Made by a program: the position numbers and the translations under genes. Below, in pieces: positions 56,671-64,000 of a stretch of DNA of 64,000 nucleotides. Origin of the DNA: Halieaceae bacterium (lineage in GTDB: Bacteria; Pseudomonadota; Gammaproteobacteria; Pseudomonadales; Halieaceae); the NCBI GenBank assembly GCA_902547755.1, contig CACCPA010000003.1, positions 1 to 64,000 of the forward strand. Reading direction: 5' to 3'. Below the pieces are notes generated by a model, which was given only the letters and a program-made list of their open reading frames with translations, searched no databases and was not told where the DNA came from. Position 1 is the first letter of the stretch, and each line of letters opens with the position of its first letter.

Positions 56671-58392
56671 CTATTGCTCGTGTACGATTCGGCCGTTGAC
56701 CACGGTAACCGTGACCGAGGTCGCGTTGATGGTCTCGGGTGGTATATCGAACAGATTTTTCTCGAGCAACACTAAGTCAGCGAGCTTACCCAAAGTAATT
56801 GATCCCAGCGACTCCAGTTCACCCACCTGGATGGCGGTATTGCGTGTCATGGCAATAATGGCTTCAGCCAAAGAAACAGACTGATCGGGATTTCGAGGCG
56901 GCATGTCGGGTTCACCGGGTAAACGCCGTGTAACGGCCGCCTCAAGCAATTCCAACGGCTTATACGTGGATAGGTAGGCAGAGGCAGGCCAATCGGCTCC
57001 GAAGCTTTGGTTGGCGCCGGCGTCCATGATCGAGCGAACGGGATAGGCGTTCTCGACCTTATCCATGCCAACAAACGAGCCGATATTAAAATAGGAGGGA
57101 TCGCGCGCAGCCCATTGAATGGACGTCTGAGCAGTCACGTTCAGCGCTTTGAATCGCGGAATATCGTCAGGATGTACAAAGTCCATGTGCGCAATGGTGG
57201 CGCGCACTGAGTCGTTACCCGTCGAGCCTCTGGCACTCTCAATAGCATCGAGCGACATACGCACTGCCGCGCCGCCAATGGCGTGAATGTGAACGGGTAT
57301 ATCCTGACTGAAATAGGTGGTTACGTTGGCCGTAAGATTCGCCTTCGAAATCATCGGTTGCCCAAAATCCTCGTTTGTGGAGTCAACATAGGGCGTCAAT
57401 AAAAAGGCTGTATGTCCCTCGGGAACACCGTCAGCCGCCAGCTTGATGGCTTCGGGCCGGATGAGCCGGCTGCTGTAGGTTTGTTCGAAACGTTTAAACT
57501 GAGCGGCGACTCGATCTGCGGCATCATTCTCTCGAACCGAGCCAAAGACCCTAAGACTGAGATCGCCCGATTCACTCAGTGAATGCCAAATTTCATAAGC
57601 CTCTTCTTCACTTGGGGCTCCTGCCCAGGCGTCGAAAACCCCCGTGAGGCCAGAAGCTGAAGCGCGTGGAAGCCAGCTGACGAAACGCTCGCGGTACGCC
57701 GCTTTATCGCCAGGTATGAATTCGGACTCAATATGTCCACCCGCTTTCTCACGGCCTGTACCAAGTGGTTCATTGGTTAGTGGGTCGCGCTCAAAAAAGC
57801 TCACGCCCGGGTGCGGATCAGGGTAGTTAGCGTCGACACCGCCCTCGAGGAGTGCACGTGATGAAAACCACCGGGAATGACCATCAACTGAACCAAGAAT
57901 CACAATACGATCACCGAAAATCTCATCTAACTGTTGTGCCGTAGGGCCGGTCTTGGGGAAAAGGTGGTTCTGCCATCCTCGAGCGTAGACGGGCCCTGTA
58001 CCTGGATTGGCATCTCGTATTGCTTCTAGTGCTGCCTGTAATTTCTCACGGGTGTCGGCGAGACTAAGATTTACCCCAACATCAGAGAAGGACCCATTAA
58101 AGACGTGGGTGTGTGAATCCATAAGTCCCGATATGAGGAGTCCATCTCCAATATCGATTTTTCGGGTACCGGGGCCGATAAAAGACTCAATGCCGGCTTC
58201 ATCGCCAACGTAAACGATACGTTCTCCGCGAACCGCAACGGCCGAGGCATTGGGTTGTTCTGGGTCAGACGTGAATACGGCACCACCGGCAAAGATGAGG
58301 TCGGCTGGCTCGACTATGGGTTCGCTGTTGCAGCCTCCGATGATGGTTGTAGCGATAAGGGTCAAAGTAACGAGCATGATGCGCATAGTCAT
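56671..58392 (-). CDS. Amidohydrolase lipoprotein, YtcJ-like
   Basis: A 573-residue metal-dependent hydrolase of the amidohydrolase family 3 (YtcJ/N-substituted formamide deformylase-like). The lipobox IIGGC follows a hydrophobic leader, so it is probably membrane-anchored. The barrel has the metal site DSHTHVF, PVHIHAIGG, the HMDFVHP segment and SFGADWPAS, with the beta-sandwich closing at SLGSITLGKLADLVLLE. The substrate is not known; family members act on N-acyl, formamide or cyclic amide compounds. AAGGAAACG precedes ATG 58392. Confidence 0.85.
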   Translation of the reverse strand: MTMRIMLVTLTLIATTIIGGCNSEPIVEPADLIFAGGAVFTSDPEQPNASAVAVRGERIVYVGDEAGIESFIGPGTRKIDIGDGLLISGLMDSHTHVFNGSFSDVGVNLSLADTREKLQAALEAIRDANPGTGPVYARGWQNHLFPKTGPTAQQLDEIFGDRIVILGSVDGHSRWFSSRALLEGGVDANYPDPHPGVSFFERDPLTNEPLGTGREKAGGHIESEFIPGDKAAYRERFVSWLPRASASGLTGVFDAWAGAPSEEEAYEIWHSLSESGDLSLRVFGSVRENDAADRVAAQFKRFEQTYSSRLIRPEAIKLAADGVPEGHTAFLLTPYVDSTNEDFGQPMISKANLTANVTTYFSQDIPVHIHAIGGAAVRMSLDAIESARGSTGNDSVRATIAHMDFVHPDDIPRFKALNVTAQTSIQWAARDPSYFNIGSFVGMDKVENAYPVRSIMDAGANQSFGADWPASAYLSTYKPLELLEAAVTRRLPGEPDMPPRNPDQSVSLAEAIIAMTRNTAIQVGELESLGSITLGKLADLVLLEKNLFDIPPETINATSVTVTVVNGRIVHEQ

Positions 58393-58518
58393 CGTTTCCT
58401 TTTATCTCTTCTCATTGTGTTATTTCTTGTCATTGAGCCCAGTCGGTGCAGGCCAGTGGTTTTCCGTCTTCGATGGTACCTCAATTATTCAGTGCACGAT
58501 GATCAGCGTGATGGCCTG

Positions 58519-59187
58519 TTATTGATCGATCAGGATGTCGAAATACGTTCCAGGGTAAGGTTCATCGACCAGTGTAAAGTGCCACCACTCCGCGTAGTAA
58601 GGTCTGAATCCAGAAGCTGTCATTATCTCGCGGAGTAGGAACCGGTTATCACGGGCTCCCCGATCGACCTCATCGCTCTCCGTGTGAGACATTGGATCAA
58701 AAAAATCCCACGGCGTGCCCATATCAAGGGGTTGTCCAGTCGCACTATCGACTAATGTTAAATCAACCGTACTCGCTCGCGAATGTCCCGATTGACTGGC
58801 GATGTATCCCAGTTCTATTAGCGAGGAACGCTCGAGGCTGGGGTAATAGGCTGGTTTGGTTGATTCCGGGCCGGTACCGGAGACCCAATCCACGAAATCG
58901 TTCACGGCGCGCTGGGGTCGATAGCAGTCATACATTAACAGGCTCAGACCGTGGCTCTGGGCTCGCTCCTGAGCGCGACCGAGTGCCACTGAGGCGGCCT
59001 CGCTCAATAGACAGAGAGGGGCCTCGTAACCCTCTACAGGTCGTCCAATAAAGTTATTGCTACCTGCATATCGTATGTCCGTCAGTAAGCTCGGCGTCCT
59101 CACCTGTGCGTTTATTAAAAGACTTGGGTCACCGTGCGCGATGACGGGTGTGAGGGTGAGCAGCAATACTGTGAATAACTCGCGCAC
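58519..59187 (-). CDS. D-alanyl-D-alanine dipeptidase, VanX/DdpX family
   Basis: A 222-residue zinc dipeptidase that cuts D-Ala-D-Ala. The zinc ligands are in SGHSRASTVDLTL (His and Asp) and EWWHF (His, with the catalytic Glu); YDCYRPQRAV carries the conserved Arg. A signal peptide is predicted if the start is GTG 59187 (RELFTVLLLTLTPVIAHG), placing it in the periplasm like DdpX. The frame extends to a TTG at 59256 with poor support. It is divergent from an LdcA-like gene, which suggests joint use of murein peptides. Vancomycin resistance is not implied, because vanH/vanA are absent. Confidence 0.87.
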   Translation of the reverse strand: MRELFTVLLLTLTPVIAHGDPSLLINAQVRTPSLLTDIRYAGSNNFIGRPVEGYEAPLCLLSEAASVALGRAQERAQSHGLSLLMYDCYRPQRAVNDFVDWVSGTGPESTKPAYYPSLERSSLIELGYIASQSGHSRASTVDLTLVDSATGQPLDMGTPWDFFDPMSHTESDEVDRGARDNRFLLREIMTASGFRPYYAEWWHFTLVDEPYPGTYFDILIDQ

Positions 59188-59281
59188 GATGAATCTGACT
59201 CGTTCGCTGATCGATGCGTCTAGCTTGCCGCGAGAGAGTAGCTCTGCCAAGCTCAATTACAGTTATTGGGAAATGCACGCC

Positions 59282-60307
59282 ATGGATCGACGATCACTCC
59301 TTCAATTGAGTCTCGCAAGCACCCTGATGGGGGTCGCGCCCAGCTTTGCGTTTGCAGACGCGGTGAAACGACCGAAGCGTCTGCGTCCTGGCGATACCAT
59401 TGGGCTCGTTGCGCCAGCGTCTGTCACCTACGAGTCCTTGCACCTTCAGATAGCGCTTGAGGCTCTGGAGGCGATGGGACTGAAGGCGAAAGTCGGTTCG
59501 CATGTTATGGATCGGTTCGGCTATCTTGCCGGTGAGGACGAAGATCGTGCCTCGGATATCAATGCGGCGTTCGCCGATCCTGAAATCGACGCCGTATTCG
59601 CCTTGCGAGGTGGTTGGGGTGCGAGCCGGCTACTGCCGTTTTTAGACTTTGACCTCATAGCGAAGAATCCGAAGATCTTCCTTGGATATAGTGATATCAC
59701 CAGCTTACTCAACGCGATCTACGCGAAAGCCGGTGTCGTTACGTTTCACGGCCCAAATGTGATGTCACGCTGGAATGAGTTCACCTATGAGGGAATGCGT
59801 GAGGTGCTGTTTGACGCCAGATCAGCGGCCTACAGTAATCCTGAAGTCATTGATGATGATCTTGTGGCCCGAAAACACCGCATCCAGACCATCAACGCGG
59901 GGAAGGCTACAGGGCACCTTATTGGCGGCAACCTCACTTTGATGAGTGCCTTGGTTGGAACGCCGTATTTCCCGGATGCCAGAGGTGCGATCCTTTTTCT
60001 CGAAGACGTTGGAGAGGCGATTTACCGCGTCGATCGCATGATGACCCAGCTCAAGCTAAGCGGCGTGTTAGGTCAAGTTTCCGGCATTGTGTTTGGACAC
60101 TTTACGGGCGTAAAACCCAATCCTGGCCTTGGTAATTTCGCCTTGATGGATGTCCTCAGGCAGCACTGTGAACCCCTCGGTGTGCCTTGCTATTTTGGTG
60201 CCATGATTGGGCACGTAGAGCAGCAGAGCACGGTGCCTGTCGGGGCGATTGCTGAGATGGATGCCGGCGCGGGCGTACTGCGACTTCAGGAGTCGGCGGT
60301 TCGATAA
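59282..60307 (+). CDS. Tat-exported LD-carboxypeptidase (S66 family)
   Basis: A 341-residue serine LD-carboxypeptidase like LdcA, which removes the terminal D-Ala from murein tetrapeptides. It has the nucleophile elbow region FLGYSDITSLLNA, ALRGGWGASRLLPFLDF, and the Glu and His of the S66 triad in the C-terminal half (FLEDVGEAIYRVDRMM; GHVEQQSTVPVG). E. coli LdcA is cytoplasmic, but here the N-terminus MDRRSLLQLSLASTLMGVAP is a Tat-type signal. ATG 59282 has GGGA about 10 bp before it. Confidence 0.87.
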   Translation: MDRRSLLQLSLASTLMGVAPSFAFADAVKRPKRLRPGDTIGLVAPASVTYESLHLQIALEALEAMGLKAKVGSHVMDRFGYLAGEDEDRASDINAAFADPEIDAVFALRGGWGASRLLPFLDFDLIAKNPKIFLGYSDITSLLNAIYAKAGVVTFHGPNVMSRWNEFTYEGMREVLFDARSAAYSNPEVIDDDLVARKHRIQTINAGKATGHLIGGNLTLMSALVGTPYFPDARGAILFLEDVGEAIYRVDRMMTQLKLSGVLGQVSGIVFGHFTGVKPNPGLGNFALMDVLRQHCEPLGVPCYFGAMIGHVEQQSTVPVGAIAEMDAGAGVLRLQESAVR

Positions 60308-60369
60308 TGATTTTTCGGAGGGCGCTTTCGGGGTGCCGTAATAACCTCAACTAGCCTGAGGAGGGGAGT

Positions 60370-60975
60370 ATGAAAGGAGATCTTAATGAGATGACAAAGC
60401 CCAGAATTCCCAGCGTACCGCGAGACCAGCTGCCCGACTTCGAACCCATGTTTCAGCTGCTCGAAGGGAGCATGGGATATGTTCCCAATAATTTCCTTTC
60501 GATGGCCCATTGGCCTGAGTTACTGACGGCTTTTGGTGGCATCGGTGCGACCATACTACAAACCGGAGACGTTGACCGTGGGTTGAAGCAACTTGTGGCT
60601 ATGGTCGCGAGTGCAGCGAATGGTTGTCATTATTGCCAGGCACACACTTCACACTCTGCGCATAATTTGGGGGTGCCTCAGGAAAAAGTCGAGGCTGTTT
60701 TCGAGTTTGAATCCTCATCGCTGTTTAGCGATGCAGAGCGAGCCGCCCTGCGACTAGCATGGCACGCCGCACTTCAACCCAATGCGTCGAGTGATAGTGA
60801 TTTCGTAGCGTTGAAGGAGCATTACTCTGATCGAGAGATCGTTGAAATGGTCAGCGTCATTGCGCTGTTTGGATTTCTTAACCGATGGAGTGACACGATG
60901 GGCTCAGAGCTAGAGCCCTTACCGCAAGCCTTTGCGGAGTCGATCGATCTCAGTGCCCGTAAGCTCGGAAGCTGA
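60370..60975 (+). CDS. Carboxymuconolactone decarboxylase/AhpD-fold protein
   Basis: A 201-residue AhpD-like protein with the redox motif Cys86-x-x-Cys89-x-x-His92 in NGCHYCQAHTSH after an all-helical N-terminus. Such proteins act as peroxidase-associated disulfide reductases or as decarboxylases. The C-terminal helix bundle (DREIVEMVSVIALFGFLNRWSD) is typical of the longer, peroxidase-related type. GAGGAGGGGAG immediately before ATG 60370 is a strong ribosome-binding site. No AhpC is adjacent. Confidence 0.85.
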   Translation: MKGDLNEMTKPRIPSVPRDQLPDFEPMFQLLEGSMGYVPNNFLSMAHWPELLTAFGGIGATILQTGDVDRGLKQLVAMVASAANGCHYCQAHTSHSAHNLGVPQEKVEAVFEFESSSLFSDAERAALRLAWHAALQPNASSDSDFVALKEHYSDREIVEMVSVIALFGFLNRWSDTMGSELEPLPQAFAESIDLSARKLGS

Positions 60976-61076
60976 CAAATTACCCGTGGCGGCGAAGAGT
61001 GACATACGCCGCTGATAGCGGGATGAGAAGCTGATACAGTGCGCCACGATTTACCAACGAAGTGGTTCATAACCTT

Positions 61077-61451
61077 ATGCAACATCCCGGTTTTGCCGAA
61101 TTAGTCGGCTTTGAGGTCTTTCCAGAGAGCGACGGCACTGGAAAGGGACAACTAATAGTCTCGGAGCGTCATCTGAATCCCAATGGTGTGGTGCATGGCG
61201 GTGCTTTGTTTACCTTGGTCGATACAGCGATGGGTGCCTCGCTAATGCAGCGATTAGACGAAGGTGAAATTTGCGCCACACTCCAAATCTCCATGAATTT
61301 TTTGAGGCCTGTTGTCGGTGGCGTGGTTGAATGCGAAGCGCGAGTGGTGAACAAAGGTAGGCGCTTCGCTAATGTTCGCGGGGAGCTCTATGTCCAGGAG
61401 AAGCTTGTGGGGACTGCCGATGGCAACTTTGCCATCATGCAAGCCCCCTAA
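61077..61451 (+). CDS. PaaI-family hotdog thioesterase
   Basis: A 124-residue hotdog-fold thioesterase. HLNPNGVVHGGALFTLVDTAMG is the PaaI signature with the catalytic Asp. The C-terminal strands (VVNKGRRFANVRGELY) complete the fold. It would hydrolyse an acyl- or aryl-CoA, but the substrate is unknown. GTG 61062 gives five more residues and is an alternative start. It converges with the NfeD gene; the 27-bp gap has a palindrome (GCGTAATTACGC) at 61473-61484. Confidence 0.85.
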   Translation: MQHPGFAELVGFEVFPESDGTGKGQLIVSERHLNPNGVVHGGALFTLVDTAMGASLMQRLDEGEICATLQISMNFLRPVVGGVVECEARVVNKGRRFANVRGELYVQEKLVGTADGNFAIMQAP

Positions 61452-61478
61452 CTGATTTACGCAATAGCCGTCGCGTAA

Positions 61479-61958
61479 TTACGCCTGCGCTACGACCAGA
61501 ATTCCCGGATGGAGCGCGATAACACGAACGCGGTCGCCGCTTGCGAGTGATTTGTCGCCTTCCTCACGCGCCAGCTCAACGCGCCACGACACGCCAGAGT
61601 ATTGATGCGTGGACTGAGTCTCGCGATCTAAGATGCTCGATAGCGCAAACTCATAACCTACAAAGTCCGAACTCTGACCTGAGCGAGGAGGTTCAGCCGC
61701 CTGATATTGCATGAGCGGTTTCCATAGCAATACGCCCAAGATAAATGACAGCACGCCCATCACGGCGAACCCAGTTAACCAATCGTCCGGCACCATCCCT
61801 AGGTAAATGAGTAGGGCGGTAATGAGCGATCCGAGCCCGGCGAGGAAGAGTACGATAGTGCTCATACCGAGTACGACTAGCTCTATAACGAGCGCAAGTG
61901 CGCCTATTGCAAACCAGAAGCTCGCCGGGTTTTCACCGAAGTATTCAAGCAGTGCCAT
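61479..61958 (-). CDS. NfeD-family membrane protein
   Basis: A 159-residue short NfeD protein with three hydrophobic helices (WFAIGALALVIELVVLGMSTIVLFL; LGSLITALLIYLGM; VMGVLSFILGVLLW) and a C-terminal OB-fold of about 70 residues (YSGVSWRVELAREEGDKSLASGDRV). NfeD proteins accompany SPFH proteins and are thought to help in membrane-domain organisation. The gene overlaps the SPFH gene upstream by 14 bp, so the two are coupled. Confidence 0.9.
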   Translation of the reverse strand: MALLEYFGENPASFWFAIGALALVIELVVLGMSTIVLFLAGLGSLITALLIYLGMVPDDWLTGFAVMGVLSFILGVLLWKPLMQYQAAEPPRSGQSSDFVGYEFALSSILDRETQSTHQYSGVSWRVELAREEGDKSLASGDRVRVIALHPGILVVAQA

Positions 61959-62901
61959 TGGTCTTTCCTTGCACCTCGTTTAGTCGATTGACGATGGTCA
62001 TCGCCTCAGCCACCACATTGGAAGCATTCGTCTGCGTATCACTTAGCAGTACGACAGAGGAGTCGCGTGCAATTGCCTGCTTGGCTGTGATTGCCTGCTC
62101 TGCCAAGTCCAGTTGCACGGCCTTTTGACCATCTTCTGTGTTTGCCGCCGCACCGACTTTGTTCAGGGCCTCAGCTTTCGCTTCTGCGACCGCAATAATC
62201 GCGTTCGCTTCACCCTCAGCGTTCAAAATCTGCTCGGCTTTTTCAGCCTCAGCTGCGAGTACTCGGGCCTGCTTTTCTCCTTCGGCAACGTTGATTGACG
62301 ATTGACGTTCACCTTCGGACTCGAGGATGGCCGCGCGTTTTTCTCGCTCAGCCTTCATCTGCCGTTCCATGGCATCGAGTACGGTGCGTGGTGGTTCAAT
62401 ATCTTTGATTTCGTAACGGAGGACCATGACACCCCAGGGGCCTGCTGCCTCGTTAATTTGTGAGACGATATTGTTGTTCAGCGCCTCACGCTCTTCGAAA
62501 GTTTTATCGAGCTCGATTTTGCCGATCTCGCTTCGCATAGTGGTCTGCGCGAGCTGGGTAACGGCATAGACGTAGTCATCCACACCGTAAGATGCTTTGT
62601 AGGGATCGAGTACTTTTAAATACAGAACACCATCGACGATCAGTGAGATGTTGTCTCGCGTAATCGCGGCCTGTGATGGGACGTCAAACGCTTGTTCTTT
62701 AAGGGTTCTGTTATAAGCGACCCGATCAAAGAATGGATTTAGGAAATTAAGTCCGGCCTCAAGGGTGCGGGTGTACTTACCAAAACGTTCAACGACAAAG
62801 GCGCGGTTTTGTGGAACAAACTTGACCGCCTTGGTTAGAACGACAATCAGCACGATCGCAATCGCAACGGAACTTAACAAACCAAACGATAGAAACTGCA
62901 T
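61945..62901 (-). CDS. qmcA: SPFH/stomatin-like protein, QmcA type
   Basis: A 318-residue SPFH (band 7) protein. One N-terminal membrane helix (SSVAIAIVLIVVLTKAVKFVP) is followed by the SPFH domain (RAFVVERFGKYTRTLEAGLNF) and a C-terminal coiled-coil rich in Ala and Glu (EKRAAILESEGERQSSINVAEGE is typical). QmcA forms oligomers in membrane microdomains and interacts with FtsH quality control in E. coli. GAGGGGG precedes the ATG. It begins the qmcA-nfeD unit. Confidence 0.92.
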   Translation of the reverse strand: MQFLSFGLLSSVAIAIVLIVVLTKAVKFVPQNRAFVVERFGKYTRTLEAGLNFLNPFFDRVAYNRTLKEQAFDVPSQAAITRDNISLIVDGVLYLKVLDPYKASYGVDDYVYAVTQLAQTTMRSEIGKIELDKTFEEREALNNNIVSQINEAAGPWGVMVLRYEIKDIEPPRTVLDAMERQMKAEREKRAAILESEGERQSSINVAEGEKQARVLAAEAEKAEQILNAEGEANAIIAVAEAKAEALNKVGAAANTEDGQKAVQLDLAEQAITAKQAIARDSSVVLLSDTQTNASNVVAEAMTIVNRLNEVQGKTNGTA

Positions 62902-63006
62902 GACTACCCCCTCTTAATTTAGTGTGTACTAAACAAACTGGGGTCTCTGCTCCTGATATTCAAGTGTAGGAGCTGATTTCAGTGAGGCAAAGGTTTTTTC
63001 TTAGGG

Positions 63007-63447
63007 CTATTCCATAGACCGGAACATTAGCGCAAGACGCTTCCCGCGACTCAGATTCTCAAGGAAGTCCTTGGCATTATCCTCGCGCGATAAGAAGTCC
63101 GAGTACCCTTGCAATGTCTCAACGTCGGCGCCGTCGAGATTAAGGAAGCCCATCTGCCAGTCAGGAAACTCGCGCTCGTCAACTTCGCCTTCAAATAAGA
63201 CGTCGATAGCCGTATGTCGCTCGTCTTTTTCGATGCTGTCGAAGGTCTGCCGGACCGCGTCCTCTGCACCCTCAAGTACTTGGTAAAACGATCGATCCCG
63301 ATGGAGTAAAAGCCCGGTAATATCGCGCGATGTATTGATCCGCCTAGCCTCGGTGAGTAGCTGCACCATGTCAGCCGAGCGCAAATTTCCGGTCTCGGTG
63401 CTGACATAACCCAGATGAAAGATGCGATCACTGTTAGTTTTAGACAT
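63007..63447 (-). CDS. BLUF-domain blue-light sensor
   Basis: A 146-residue stand-alone BLUF protein that binds FAD and senses blue light. The photocycle residues are all present: Tyr14 (HLGYVST), Asn38 (RRINTSRDITG), Gln56 (FYQVLEG), Trp97 and Met99 (FPDWQMG). After the core of about 105 residues comes a 40-residue helical tail (DFLSREDNAKDFLENLSRG) that may contact an output partner. No GGDEF, EAL or DNA-binding domain is attached. It is divergent from acsF, 139 bp apart, suggesting light control of photosynthesis. Confidence 0.93.
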   Translation of the reverse strand: MSKTNSDRIFHLGYVSTETGNLRSADMVQLLTEARRINTSRDITGLLLHRDRSFYQVLEGAEDAVRQTFDSIEKDERHTAIDVLFEGEVDEREFPDWQMGFLNLDGADVETLQGYSDFLSREDNAKDFLENLSRGKRLALMFRSME

Positions 63448-63460
63448 GCGTATGGGTCTC

Positions 63461-63570
63461 TTGACAGCGGCTATGGTCCATTAACTTGATTGAACCGCCA
63501 AGGTAAAATAAAATTGACAGCTAAAATATCCAAATAGTTGGACCTTGACTTATTTTTTTATTACTCAAGG
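63461..63570. repeat. Direct and inverted repeats between the BLUF gene and acsF
   Basis: TTGACAGC occurs at 63461-63468 and again at 63514-63521 (53 bp apart), and a related TTGACTTA at 63545-63552. CCTTGA (63543-63548) pairs with TCAAGG (63565-63570). These are candidate -35 boxes or regulator sites in the divergent region. A complete promoter and a PpsR-type TGT-N12-ACA site are not seen. Confidence 0.4.
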
Positions 63571-63586
63571 TCTATACGGGGGAAAT

Positions 63587-64000
63587 ATGGCAGAAGATTC
63601 AACTGCAGTTGGTATGAATAACAGCACTAAACAAGCGCTCGAAAGCCGCGCTTTGGCACCGCGGTTTTACACGACCGATTGCGGAGAGATTGGACGCTAC
63701 GACATTGATCCGGTTCGTGAGGAATGGGACGCCATGATGGCGGCTTTTGAGTTGGATACGAATCGGGAGCACTTCAAACAGAATTATGAATTTGATCCCG
63801 AGACACTGGAGGCAGATCCTGAATTAAAAGCTGAGTTTCTCGATCTGCTGGTCAGTTCAATTACGGCCGAGTACTCAGGTTGTGTCTTGTATCAGGAAAT
63901 CGAGAGCAAAGTAGGGGATCCAGAGATTGCAAAGCTCTTCCGCTATATGGCTCGCGACGAGTCGCGACACGCAGGCTTCATAAATCGCGCACTGAAAAAA
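63587..64000 (+). CDS. acsF: Aerobic Mg-protoporphyrin IX monomethyl ester cyclase AcsF, 3' end beyond the window
   Basis: AcsF is the di-iron, O2-dependent cyclase that makes the fifth ring of (bacterio)chlorophyll (protochlorophyllide from Mg-protoporphyrin monomethyl ester). Only the first 138 residues are present and the frame runs off the end. It shows PRFYTTDCGEIGRYDIDPVREEWDAMM-like family sequence, SITAEYSGCVLYQEI and the metal-binding RYMARDESRHAGF; Glu95, Glu125 and His128 are likely ligands. GGGGGAAAT precedes ATG 63587. Puh, bch or hemA genes may follow outside the window. Confidence 0.93.
   Translation, partial: MAEDSTAVGMNNSTKQALESRALAPRFYTTDCGEIGRYDIDPVREEWDAMMAAFELDTNREHFKQNYEFDPETLEADPELKAEFLDLLVSSITAEYSGCVLYQEIESKVGDPEIAKLFRYMARDESRHAGFINRALKK

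Noticed and set aside
58519-59187. VanX-type gene as part of a vancomycin-resistance cluster
   Set aside because: No vanH, vanA ligase or VanRS genes are present; the neighbour is an LD-carboxypeptidase, so murein peptide use is more likely.
63432-63446. TGT...ACA palindrome near the BLUF start as a PpsR/CrtJ site
   Set aside because: The spacing is 9 bases, not 12, and it lies in the BLUF coding start rather than the acsF promoter.

Overview
This window looks like a chromosomal segment from a marine gammaproteobacterium that carries out aerobic anoxygenic photosynthesis, most likely a member of the OM60/NOR5 (Halieaceae) group. The assignment is inferred. Several blocks share gene order with Pseudomonas (ubiG-mupP-yciK; mtaD-gyrA-serC-pheA-tyrA-aroA-cmk-rpsA-ihfB; thrS-infC-rpmI-rplT-pheS-pheT-ihfA-merR-tRNA-Pro), and the last 414 bases encode the N-terminal part of AcsF, the oxygen-dependent cyclase of bacteriochlorophyll synthesis. 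I see no insertion sequence, prophage or CRISPR array.

Layout. 1-3.1 kb: yciO (5' end missing), scpA, scpB, rluB. 3.2-6.7 kb, minus strand: an MtaD-type deaminase, ubiG, mupP and a YciK-like dehydrogenase, the last three overlapping. 6.8-16.3 kb: gyrA, serC, pheA, tyrA, aroA, cmk, rpsA, mostly overlapping or closely spaced and closed by a strong terminator. 16.3-20.6 kb: a tiny chimeric ORF, ihfB, lapA, lapB, pyrF, a ComEA-like protein and a DHH phosphoesterase. 20.6-30.3 kb: a TetR regulator facing a seven-gene operon led by an AtuA-family protein with a two-subunit biotin-dependent acyl-CoA carboxylase and an enoyl-CoA hydratase; a promoter with palindromic operator-like DNA lies between. 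30.4-34.2 kb: two further crotonase-fold enzymes, a serine hydrolase, a small XRE regulator and a small membrane protein. 34.4-39.1 kb: dbpA, tRNA-Asn, uvrB, a small ORF broken by a stop codon, and an alternative oxidase. 39.2-46.8 kb: the translation block thrS to tRNA-Pro. 46.9-55.4 kb: accessory genes (secreted proteins, an acylating aldehyde dehydrogenase, a carotenoid oxygenase), an iron/2-oxoglutarate oxygenase overlapping an HD-domain protein, then moeA-mobA. 55.5-60.3 kb: four exported enzymes, including VanX-type and LdcA-type murein peptidases. 60.4-64 kb: an AhpD-fold protein, a hotdog thioesterase, an NfeD/SPFH pair, a BLUF blue-light sensor and, divergent from it, acsF.

Three accessory themes stand out. 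(1) Light and oxygen: a BLUF photoreceptor with all key photocycle residues shares a short intergenic region with acsF; an alternative oxidase and a carotenoid oxygenase occur elsewhere in the window. (2) Branched acyl-CoA catabolism: the AtuA operon resembles the terpene (atu) and leucine (liu) systems but lacks their acyl-CoA dehydrogenase. (3) A two-enzyme cassette, a gamma-butyrobetaine-hydroxylase-like oxygenase plus an HD-domain protein, matches the architecture of oxidative phosphonate cleavage systems (TmpA/TmpB, PhnY/PhnZ) but has no phosphonate gene beside it.
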